Positions 25,351-32,454 of a stretch of 64,000 nt of DNA are shown here, one piece after another. The notes below the pieces were generated by a model. The model made no database searches, had not been told where the DNA came from, and worked only from the letters and a program-made list of their open reading frames with translations. The position numbers were made by a program, and so were the translations under genes. The stretch covers positions 1 through 64,000 of the forward strand of contig JBBRQP010000003.1 of NCBI GenBank assembly GCA_038226175.1, read 5' to 3'. The stretch comes from JBBRQP01 sp038226175 (GTDB lineage: Bacteria; Cyanobacteriota; Cyanobacteriia; Gloeobacterales; Anthocerotibacteraceae). How positions within the stretch are numbered: the first letter of the stretch is position 1; each line of letters opens with the position of its first letter.

Positions 25351-26822
25351 GTCGCCAAACTAACTGATTTACGTAAACCATTGAGGCGATAGGCCATACT
25401 TGTCCTGAACCCTTCGGGACAGGCTAGCCAGACTAAGATCGCATAGGTTAGGATTAGAGCCGCCAGTAAAACTATACACATCAACAAAAGCGGCAGTTTC
25501 AATATCAGTAGTGAAAAACCCACGATGCCACTACCAAAAAGTGGGATCAAGATCCAGGCTAGCTGCGCCATGATTCTACGAAACGAACCTTTGCCTAGTC
25601 CTAAAAATAGTACGGGCATCGCAATTAAAATAGAGGCAATATAAGCAATAGGGATACCCATAAATCCAATCCAAAGTACCAGCCAAACAGATATAGAAAT
25701 ATTACAGACTGTCCGCAACGTAGTAGATTTGGCAGTTAATATAATCTTGCCTGAGCTAATCAGTACCGTTGATACAATTGAGCTAGTCACATCTAAACCT
25801 AGGGCTACGCCATAGAGAATTAGGGCTGGTACCGCTGGCAACCATTTTTTGGTGTAGATCAGCTCCACCAGACTCGATCCTGCCACAGCCAGCATAATAA
25901 ACCAAAAACCAGAAATCGCTAGTAGATAGCTCAAATACCGGACTAGTAAGCGTTCCACCTCAACGGGATCATCTTGGATACGGGAGAAATGTGGGAAAGA
26001 AACCCGTGTAAAATTATCTACCAACAGCAAGGGTTTGCGACCATTAGCTGAAGCCCAGCCCAAAAATCCCACCGCTTGATTACCAATCAAGGACATAACC
26101 AAAGTCGGCGTGATCCAATTAGAAGCACCATTGACAATCGCTGTGAATTGGAAGGGCAAGCCAAAGCGTAAAATCTCCTTAGCAATCGGCCAATCAAAAC
26201 ACAGACGAATCGGCCAAGGGGCGAGGACATAAAGCACAATGCTTCCCAAGGCACCCCGTACCAATAAAGCCGTAATAAAACTCCAAACGCCATAGCCTAA
26301 ACACGCTAAAGTCACCGCAAACAGCTGATAGGAGACAATTTCTAAAATTTCGACCCAAGCTAATCGGTCATAACTTAATTTACGTTCTAGTTGCAGCGCA
26401 CTCATCGAACGCCAAGCTGTCAGATAAAGACTCAAGGCACAAGCGCGAATCAACCAAACCATATCCTGAGACATATTGGGGTAAAGACTCACAATCCACG
26501 GCGATAAAAAGAACAAAACCACAAAAACTGTCGTTGTAAAAATCTGCTGCAAGGTAAAGGCAACCTGTAATTCACGTTCTGAAAACTCAGTTTTACGCTG
26601 AATAAAGGATGAAGCCAAACCAAAATCACCGAGTAAGCCCAGCACACTCACAATAAACGTTACGACAGCAAATACGCCAAATTCAGCAGGATTGAGCACA
26701 CGCGCGAGGATCACACCCCCGACAAAAGTAAAAATCTGAATAAAGAATTGACGCCCCAAAAGTAGCTTGATACCGCGCCGAGCTAGGGCATTAACAGCAT
26801 TGGTGGAGGGGGTCGTTGTCAT
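25347..26822 (-). CDS. Wzx-type oligosaccharide flippase
   Basis: A 491-residue polytopic membrane protein of the polysaccharide transporter/MOP superfamily, with about 12-14 hydrophobic helices. The N-terminus (GIKLLLGRQFFIQIFTFVGG, then LNPAEFGVFAVV) is typical of WzxC-like flippases, which move undecaprenyl-linked repeat units across the inner membrane. It is the first gene of the minus-strand operon, so the promoter should lie in the 210 bp to 27031. Near its 3' end a small palindromic sequence (25401-25421) appears to be part of the coding frame. Confidence 0.9.
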   Translation of the reverse strand: MTTTPSTNAVNALARRGIKLLLGRQFFIQIFTFVGGVILARVLNPAEFGVFAVVTFIVSVLGLLGDFGLASSFIQRKTEFSERELQVAFTLQQIFTTTVFVVLFFLSPWIVSLYPNMSQDMVWLIRACALSLYLTAWRSMSALQLERKLSYDRLAWVEILEIVSYQLFAVTLACLGYGVWSFITALLVRGALGSIVLYVLAPWPIRLCFDWPIAKEILRFGLPFQFTAIVNGASNWITPTLVMSLIGNQAVGFLGWASANGRKPLLLVDNFTRVSFPHFSRIQDDPVEVERLLVRYLSYLLAISGFWFIMLAVAGSSLVELIYTKKWLPAVPALILYGVALGLDVTSSIVSTVLISSGKIILTAKSTTLRTVCNISISVWLVLWIGFMGIPIAYIASILIAMPVLFLGLGKGSFRRIMAQLAWILIPLFGSGIVGFSLLILKLPLLLMCIVLLAALILTYAILVWLACPEGFRTSMAYRLNGLRKSVSLAT

Positions 26823-27031
26823 AGGGTATTGCAGATCACAGAGTATGGTTGGTTGGGGACACGATCTTCCTTAGACTGCGGCAGCAAGGCACCAAAAGGA
26901 TGCGCTTTAACGGCTACAGGGAGATTTTAGGCTTATCGTAACATTACTTGTCTAGTCTCAAAGTAGGTGAAATTCTAGAGAAAGCGTGCCTGTGCTATCG
27001 TCAAAAGAATCCTGAATGTTAGCGTAACGCC

Positions 27032-27331
27032 ATGTTTGGTGGTCTGCCAGGAATTGATCCTTTGTCCTTTCCCGATGCGGCTTTTCAGGGCGACACCCTG
27101 ACCATTCTATTGAAAGGGCGCAATCTGGATTTAGTGGAGGGTGTTAGTGTGCGACCCACCAAAGGCATCACGTGTCAGCTGGGTGATAGCGCAGGACACC
27201 TCATCCAAACCGTCGATACGCTCTTGATCTGCGTGCAGATTGACCGTAAGACACCACCTGGAGAAAAGTATCTGTCGGTACAAGCTCCAAGCGGTACGAG
27301 TAATACGATCCTCTTTATTGTCATGATGTGA
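27032..27331 (+). CDS. Small hypothetical protein upstream of LivH
   Basis: A 99-residue protein, soluble, all-beta in appearance: GDTLTILLKGRNLDLVEGVSVRPTKGITCQLG and LSVQAPSGTSNTILFIV resemble one IPT/TIG (immunoglobulin-like) domain as found in surface or carbohydrate-binding proteins. No signal peptide is visible. It ends 3 bp before livH and is probably translated with it. It is not one of the known LivFGHJKM subunits; a role in the transporter is only a positional guess. Confidence 0.6.
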   Translation: MFGGLPGIDPLSFPDAAFQGDTLTILLKGRNLDLVEGVSVRPTKGITCQLGDSAGHLIQTVDTLLICVQIDRKTPPGEKYLSVQAPSGTSNTILFIVMM

Positions 27332-27334
27332 CCC

Positions 27335-28429
27335 ATGAGCCAATTCCTGCAACAACTTCTTAATGGCCTAACCCTTGGCAGCATGTATGCCCTAATTGCC
27401 TTGGGCTACACCATGGTCTACGGTATCCTCGAGCTGATTAACTTTGCCCATGGCGATGTGGTGATGATCGGCGCCTATACGTCTCTGGGCGTCTTAGTTT
27501 TGCTCGCTCCTCTGGGCTTGCCCTGGTATGTGATGCTGCTGCTGGCCTTACTCGCGGCGATGGTGGTGTGTTCGGTATTAGGCGTGGGTATCGAACGGCT
27601 AGCCTATCGACCTTTACTTAGTGAGGCAAGGGTTTTGACACCTTTAGAGACTGGCCTACTAGCCGGGGTTGGTGCGGCGATCTACTGGGTAGCCCAAGCC
27701 CTGCGTCATAACTTAGATGTCCTCAATCTCGGTCTCGGCATACTGATCGGTAGTGGTGGCGCAGCCTTGTTGTGGTTGTTGTATAACTGGCTAGCCAAAA
27801 ATAGCAAACGTCGGCGCTTACCTCGGTTATCACTCTTGATTACGGCCTTGGGGATGTCGATTTTTTTACAAAATGCCGTGCGGCTGATTGTGGGTAGCCG
27901 TGATCAGGTCTTGCCAGATATCTTGCCAGACATAACTTGGCAGATTGGCGGTTTACAGGTACGGCTGATTCAGGTCTTGATTATTGGTATCAGTGTGACC
28001 TTGATGGCAGGATTGACCTTTTTGATCCAAAAAACCCGCCTCGGTAAAGCCATGCGCGCCACAGCGCAGGATATGGAAGCGGCCCAACTGATGGGCATCA
28101 ATACCGTTCGTATTATTGTGATCACCTTTATCCTCGGTTCGATGCTCGGAGCGGTGGCCGGTTTGCTGTTTGGCTTGTTTTTTAAGGCCATCAATTTTAG
28201 TATTGGGTTTCAGGCCGGACTCAAGGCGTTTACAGCAGCAGTCTTAGGTGGGATTGGCAATATTCCCGGTGCGATGCTCGGCGGTCTGCTGCTCGGTGTC
28301 TTAGAATCTCTGGCAGCCGGATATATCTCTAGCGAATGGAAGGATGTATTTGCCTTTATTACGCTAGTGTTAGTGTTACTTTTGCGTCCGGCAGGTCTGC
28401 TCGGCGAGAACGTGCCCGAAAAAGTCTAG
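27335..28429 (+). CDS. livH: Branched-chain amino-acid ABC transporter permease (LivH-type), with insert
   Basis: A 364-residue inner-membrane permease. The N-terminus LLNGLTLGSMYALIALGYTMVYGILELINFAHGD and the C-terminal FTAAVLGGIGNIPGAMLGG...LRPAGLLGE are LivH signatures. Usual LivH length is about 290-310; the excess comes from residues ~98-155, between IERLAYRPLL and RLSLLITALGMSIFLQN, which normally adjoin. That insert contains two extra hydrophobic helices and a basic loop (NSKRRRLPR). In cyanobacteria LivH homologues (NatD) serve neutral amino-acid uptake. No livM, livG, livF or binding-protein gene is adjacent. Confidence 0.9.
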   Translation: MSQFLQQLLNGLTLGSMYALIALGYTMVYGILELINFAHGDVVMIGAYTSLGVLVLLAPLGLPWYVMLLLALLAAMVVCSVLGVGIERLAYRPLLSEARVLTPLETGLLAGVGAAIYWVAQALRHNLDVLNLGLGILIGSGGAALLWLLYNWLAKNSKRRRLPRLSLLITALGMSIFLQNAVRLIVGSRDQVLPDILPDITWQIGGLQVRLIQVLIIGISVTLMAGLTFLIQKTRLGKAMRATAQDMEAAQLMGINTVRIIVITFILGSMLGAVAGLLFGLFFKAINFSIGFQAGLKAFTAAVLGGIGNIPGAMLGGLLLGVLESLAAGYISSEWKDVFAFITLVLVLLLRPAGLLGENVPEKV

Positions 28430-28432
28430 AGG

Positions 28433-28948
28433 CTAAGCCACCAAAGCCTGGGTCTCGTAGAGATTACCGACCACACGTCGCACTGGGGGTAATACCCGCT
28501 GATGGGTACTTTGGGTCGTGTGAATCAGCATCAGATAGCTACCCTGCTCAACATCACGCCAAAAGGGTTTGATCAGCGCCCGGGGTTGGTTCGCGCCCAA
28601 GTGCCAACCTGATAGCCCACCTAGAGCAATAAGGCCACAGCTACCCAAAATCTCGACGAGTACACTACTCCCTAGCCAATGGCTGACAATAACCGCGACC
28701 AATAAACCCAGACTACTACCCAAGCCAAAACCTTGGCTTGCCCACGTCACAGGAATCCAATTTACCGGAGGGATCTGTCCTGTGGGATGTTTGGCAATGA
28801 CCAAAATGGCAGAAGGACGGATATCAAATTTTTCTAATAATTCGATGGTATCGACTACTTTTTGGGCATCAACAAATAATCCCAAAGGGCGCCAGCGGCA
28901 GAGATGAGCGGCTTCATCTAGAGCGTGCGATTTAAGCGTAATTGGCAT
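28433..28948 (-). CDS. Hypothetical membrane protein
   Basis: A 171-residue protein with a cytoplasmic N-terminal part (VDTIELLEKFDIRPSAILVIAK) and two hydrophobic helices near residues 70-115 (GFGLGSSLGLLVAVIVSHWLG, VEILGSCGLIALGGLSGWHLG). The first part resembles the segment that precedes the glycine-rich helix pair in general-stress-protein-17M-like proteins, but that match is weak. Convergent with livH (3-bp gap). Function unknown. Confidence 0.65.
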   Translation of the reverse strand: MPITLKSHALDEAAHLCRWRPLGLFVDAQKVVDTIELLEKFDIRPSAILVIAKHPTGQIPPVNWIPVTWASQGFGLGSSLGLLVAVIVSHWLGSSVLVEILGSCGLIALGGLSGWHLGANQPRALIKPFWRDVEQGSYLMLIHTTQSTHQRVLPPVRRVVGNLYETQALVA

Positions 28949-29102
28949 TTTAGGCTACAGAATGCGCTATTTCAGTTTAATGGACAACGTACAGCCTAGG
29001 TGTTGCAATTTATGTAGGCTGAGATAGACAGGTAATTAGATTTGTTGTACTCTGGAAGACTGTGGTCATTGCGCCAAACATTTTTTGGTGGGAGTAAACA
29101 TC

Positions 29103-29744
29103 GTGGCAATCGGTTTATTGGGACGCAAACTGGGGATGACCCAAATTTTTAGTGAAACGGGCGAGGCGATTCCCGTGACCGTTATCGAGTGCGGGCCTTG
29201 TTTGGTCACGCAGGTCAAAACTACTGAAGGCAAAGATGGCTATAACGCCGTGCAAGTCGGTTTTGAATCCGTCAAAGAAAAAGCTCTGACCAAGCCGGAA
29301 ATTCAGCATTTAAAAAAGAATGATATCGCTCCTCTGCGGCACTTGCAGGAATTTCGTTTGGATAGCGTCCCCACTGTGAGTGTCGGCGAAGTGCTCAGCC
29401 CCGAAATGTTTAGCCCCGGTCAAAAAGTTGATGTGCGTGGCGTCAGTATTGGTAAAGGTTTTGCCGGTACGGTCAAACGCTACCATTTTGGTCGTGGTCC
29501 AAAATCCCACGGCTCCAAAAACTATCGCGCTCCCGGTTCAATCGGGGCGGGTACGACACCAGGTCGGGTTTTTCCTGGTAAAAAGATGCCCGGTCGTTTG
29601 GGTAACAAATACATCACCGTGCGCAAATTGATCGTAGTCAAAATCGATGTCGAGCACAATTTGATCTTAGTCAAAGGTGCTGTTCCTGGCTGCGAAGGCA
29701 ATATTATCCGCATCACCCCGACCAATCTGGTTGGCGGCAAATAA
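29103..29744 (+). CDS. rplC: 50S ribosomal protein L3
   Basis: A 213-residue L3, one of the first 23S rRNA-binding proteins in assembly. Signatures: GLLGRKLGMTQIF at the N-terminus and KGFAGTVKRYHFGRGPKSHGS in the middle. Start: GTG at 29103 lies 8 bp after a GGGAG ribosome site and gives the usual N-terminus; a TTG at 29085 would start before that site. First gene of rplC-rplD-rplW-moaC; no rpsJ (S10) lies upstream, where a convergent-facing hypothetical gene ends the block. Confidence 0.96.
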   Translation: MAIGLLGRKLGMTQIFSETGEAIPVTVIECGPCLVTQVKTTEGKDGYNAVQVGFESVKEKALTKPEIQHLKKNDIAPLRHLQEFRLDSVPTVSVGEVLSPEMFSPGQKVDVRGVSIGKGFAGTVKRYHFGRGPKSHGSKNYRAPGSIGAGTTPGRVFPGKKMPGRLGNKYITVRKLIVVKIDVEHNLILVKGAVPGCEGNIIRITPTNLVGGK

Positions 29745-29769
29745 GCATAACTGAAAAGGAAAATCTGTC

Positions 29770-30456
29770 ATGACAGCGTGTGTCGTCAAAAATTGGCAAG
29801 GGGAAACAACTCCCGCCACCGTCGAAATCCAACTCCCTGCCGCCCGGGAAGAATCTAAAGGCCATGTGGTTTGGCTGGCTCTCAAACGCCATCTCAACAA
29901 CCAACGCCAAGGTACGGTCTCTACCCTGACCAAAGCTGAAGTCCAAGGGGGCGGTAAAAAGCCCTACAAACAAAAAGGTACGGGACGCGCCCGCATGGGT
30001 TCGATGCGTACCCCCTTGCGTCGGGGTGGTGGCGTAATTTTTGGCCCCAAACCCCGGGTCTACGACCTCAAAATGAACCGTCACGAGCGGCGTTTAGCCT
30101 TGACCACGATCATTCAAAATCGCATTGATGACATCACGATTATCGAAGAGTGCGAAACTCATCTGACGGCACCTAAGACCAAAGAACTGGTCGGGGCATT
30201 GCAACGCTGGGGCATCACGATTGGGTCAGAAAAAGTTTTGCTGATCTTGATGGACAAGCAGAGTAATACCTACCTATCGGGGCGGAATATTCCTTATCTC
30301 CAGATCATCACCGCCAACAATCTCAATGTCTTTGATCTGTTGCATGCCGATAAGATTATTTTGACGGCGACCGCTATCCAAAAAATTCATGAGATCTTTC
30401 AGAAGACTACCACCAACGCCATTGCCGCTGCCCTAGGAGAATCTACCCATGCGTGA
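29770..30456 (+). CDS. rplD: 50S ribosomal protein L4
   Basis: A 228-residue L4/L1e, which lines the peptide exit tunnel. The conserved loop KPYKQKGTGRARMGSMR lies at about residues 60-76, followed by GGGVIFGPKPR. Preceded by GAAAAGGAAAA-type ribosome site. The last 8 bases overlap rplW, so translation is coupled. In enterobacteria L4 represses its own operon; whether it does so here is not visible. Confidence 0.97.
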   Translation: MTACVVKNWQGETTPATVEIQLPAAREESKGHVVWLALKRHLNNQRQGTVSTLTKAEVQGGGKKPYKQKGTGRARMGSMRTPLRRGGGVIFGPKPRVYDLKMNRHERRLALTTIIQNRIDDITIIEECETHLTAPKTKELVGALQRWGITIGSEKVLLILMDKQSNTYLSGRNIPYLQIITANNLNVFDLLHADKIILTATAIQKIHEIFQKTTTNAIAAALGESTHA

Positions 30457-30751
30457 TGATACCCGTCACCAATTTGCCGATGTCATTCGGCGTCCGCTCT
30501 TGACCGAAAAAGCCATCAAAATGCTCGAAAGTGGCAAGTATGTATTTGAAGTCCATCCCAAAGTCAGCAAAATTGAAATCGGTCAAGCGGTGGCTGCTTT
30601 ATTTAATGTGACCGTCACTAAGGTCAATACCGCTAATCCTCCGCTCAAACGTAAAAAAGTCGGTAAATTTGCTGGGGTCAAGCCCACCTACAAACGGGCC
30701 ATCGTGACGCTCAAAGAAGGCGATACGATTGCACTGTTCCCGGATAATTAA
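30449..30751 (+). CDS. rplW: 50S ribosomal protein L23
   Basis: A 100-residue L23, which sits at the tunnel exit and is the docking site for trigger factor and SRP. The N-terminal VIRRPLLTEKAIKML and the VTKVNTANPPLKRKKVGKFAG segment are diagnostic. In nearly all bacteria rplW is followed by rplB (L2) and the rest of the S10 block; here moaC follows after 21 bp, so the block is cut at this point. Confidence 0.97.
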   Translation: MRDDTRHQFADVIRRPLLTEKAIKMLESGKYVFEVHPKVSKIEIGQAVAALFNVTVTKVNTANPPLKRKKVGKFAGVKPTYKRAIVTLKEGDTIALFPDN

Positions 30752-30772
30752 GCCTTCGGCTGAGTTGATGCA

Positions 30773-31258
30773 ATGAATCCGCTGACCCATCTTGATGACC
30801 AAGGCCAAGCCCGGATGGTGGATGTAACGGTCAAACAAAGCACTGCGCGTCAGGCAACGGCTGAAGGCTTGATTATCATGAGTCAAGTTGCCTACGAAGC
30901 CGTCTGTGCGGGCAATCTACCCAAAGGTGATGTTTTGGGAACTGCCCGTCTAGCGGCGATCATGGCGGCAAAAAAAACTAGTGACCTTATTCCCCTGTGT
31001 CATCCGTTGCCTTTAGGTGGCATTAGTGTTGAGATCACGGCCTGTCCTGAGTTACCGGGATTTAAGCTCACGGCAACCGTCAAGACAACTGCGCAGACGG
31101 GCGTTGAGATGGAGAGCTTAACTGCCGTTAGTATCGGACTTTTGACCCTTTACGATATGACCAAAGCTCTGGATAAAACGATGGTGCTTACCCAACTATG
31201 TCTTGTGAATAAGACAGGTGGCAAATCGGCAAATTACTTTAAAGAGATAGAAACTTAA
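30773..31258 (+). CDS. moaC: Cyclic pyranopterin monophosphate synthase
   Basis: A 161-residue MoaC, which turns the MoaA product into cyclic pyranopterin monophosphate in molybdenum-cofactor synthesis. Signatures: AAKKTSDLIPLCHPLPL (~residue 63) and TGVEMESLTAVSIGLLTLYDM (~115). Length is normal for the single-domain enzyme. It directly follows rplW and is probably transcribed with the ribosomal genes, an unusual neighbour; no other moa gene lies in the window. Confidence 0.95.
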   Translation: MNPLTHLDDQGQARMVDVTVKQSTARQATAEGLIIMSQVAYEAVCAGNLPKGDVLGTARLAAIMAAKKTSDLIPLCHPLPLGGISVEITACPELPGFKLTATVKTTAQTGVEMESLTAVSIGLLTLYDMTKALDKTMVLTQLCLVNKTGGKSANYFKEIET

Positions 31259-31321
31259 TCTAAGCATAACCCTGGTTTAACCGTATCTTGGGCTTTTCAC
31301 GAAGGTGATATCGGAGCTTAG

Positions 31322-31381
31322 TTTGGTTTGTTGATCTTGGGTGCAGGTGGTCTTGGTTATCGGCCTAAGCGTAAGGCGTAA
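31322..31381 (+). pseudogene. Remnant of a PEP-CTERM C-terminal sorting signal
   Basis: After an in-frame TAG (31319) the frame reads FGLLILGAGGLGYRPKRKA then TAA: a hydrophobic helix followed by a basic tail, the form of the end of a PEP-CTERM protein. Upstream in the same frame only a short stretch (EGDIGA) fits, where a Pro-Glu-Pro would be expected. No start or body of a gene remains. It looks like the decayed 3' end of an exported-protein gene. Confidence 0.45.
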
Positions 31382-31383
31382 AT

Positions 31384-31418
31384 CTCCCTCATCCCTGATC
31401 CCAAGTTGGGAGAGGGGA
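31384..31418. repeat. Dispersed repeat, half palindrome
   Basis: Sequence of the CCCTCATCCC...TTGGGAGAGGGGAA type between moaC and mnmH. The right half matches the right arm of a full palindrome at 53738-53762. Repeats of this composition are common in bacterial intergenic DNA and can act as weak terminators. Confidence 0.5.
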
Positions 31419-31419
31419 A

Positions 31420-32454
31420 TTAGAGTGTCCACAATTGGGTAATTAGAGTTTGTAGAGCGGTCTGTGAAAAATTGGATAATGTCAGTGTGTGGGTGATAGT
31501 TGGATATTGTCGTTTGAGGCCATGCTGATAGGTGGGATCATAGTGTTCTTGTAATATAGAAGAGACAAATTCGTGCCAGTCTTGATGATCAATTAAATCA
31601 TACCAAGTTTGAAGTAATGCTTTACCTCGCAATGCACATAGAGGAGCGAGTTGATTTTTGAGCAAGGCTGGTTGCTCAATAAATTGTGGGTATTCACTGA
31701 TAATATAATTTACTCTTTGATCAAGAGGTACTTGCAATTCAATACAATTTCCCTGACTCATTGCACGCAATAAAGTTTTGGGAAGATGTAATTGACCAAT
31801 CTTGGAACTTTCTGCTTCAATCCAAATCGGTTTTTGCGGATCAAATTGTTGTAATTTTTCTAAAAGTAGGGTCTCAAAATATTTTTGGCTGGGCTGCTGA
31901 CCTTGGGAGCCGAGTAGGGAACCACGATGATGCGCTAGGTGTTCTAAGTCCAAAATTTGTGCTCCGCAATCTTGTAATTTTTGTAATACCAAAGTCTTAC
32001 CAGAACCTGTCGGTGCACAAAGAACTTGATAGCTAAAGTGAATGGGTAAAGTTTTTAGTTCGGTCTGTACTTGATGACGATAGGTCTTGTAGCCACCTAT
32101 GAGTAAAGTCACGCGCCAACCAATTTCTGATAATACTAGAGCTAAACTACGTGAACGTTGTCCACCACGCCAACAATAGATCAGCGGTTGGTAGGTACGT
32201 GGTTTATCAGCTAGGTGACCTTGCAGATGACGCACAATATTTTGAGCCGTTAGGGTTGCGCCTAGCTTGCGCGCAGCAAAACTATCTTGTGCATAGAGTG
32301 TCCCGACTTCTGCGCGTTCCTGATTATCTAGCACCGGTAAATTAATCGCTTGGGGCAGATGATCTTCGGCGAATTCATTAGGAGAGCGCACATCTAATAT
32401 TTCACTATACTTATCTTGCCAGATAGTCTCGGTATACGTAATAGGACAAGTCAC
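31420..32454 (-). CDS. mnmH: tRNA 2-selenouridine synthase / geranyl-2-thiouridine enzyme
   Basis: A 344-residue MnmH (SelU/YbbB), which replaces sulfur with selenium at wobble 2-thiouridine of tRNAs through a geranylated intermediate. N-terminal rhodanese domain with the catalytic loop YCWRGGQRSRS (~residue 94); C-terminal P-loop domain with APTGSGKTLVLQ (~147) and EAESSKIGQ. The start overlaps the stop of the metzincin gene by 4 bases. selD, which would supply selenophosphate, is not in the window. Confidence 0.93.
   Translation of the reverse strand: MTCPITYTETIWQDKYSEILDVRSPNEFAEDHLPQAINLPVLDNQERAEVGTLYAQDSFAARKLGATLTAQNIVRHLQGHLADKPRTYQPLIYCWRGGQRSRSLALVLSEIGWRVTLLIGGYKTYRHQVQTELKTLPIHFSYQVLCAPTGSGKTLVLQKLQDCGAQILDLEHLAHHRGSLLGSQGQQPSQKYFETLLLEKLQQFDPQKPIWIEAESSKIGQLHLPKTLLRAMSQGNCIELQVPLDQRVNYIISEYPQFIEQPALLKNQLAPLCALRGKALLQTWYDLIDHQDWHEFVSSILQEHYDPTYQHGLKRQYPTITHTLTLSNFSQTALQTLITQLWTL

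Noticed and set aside
30449..30460. Frameshift at the rplD/rplW junction
   Set aside because: The 8-base overlap is a normal coupled start; both proteins have complete family ends.
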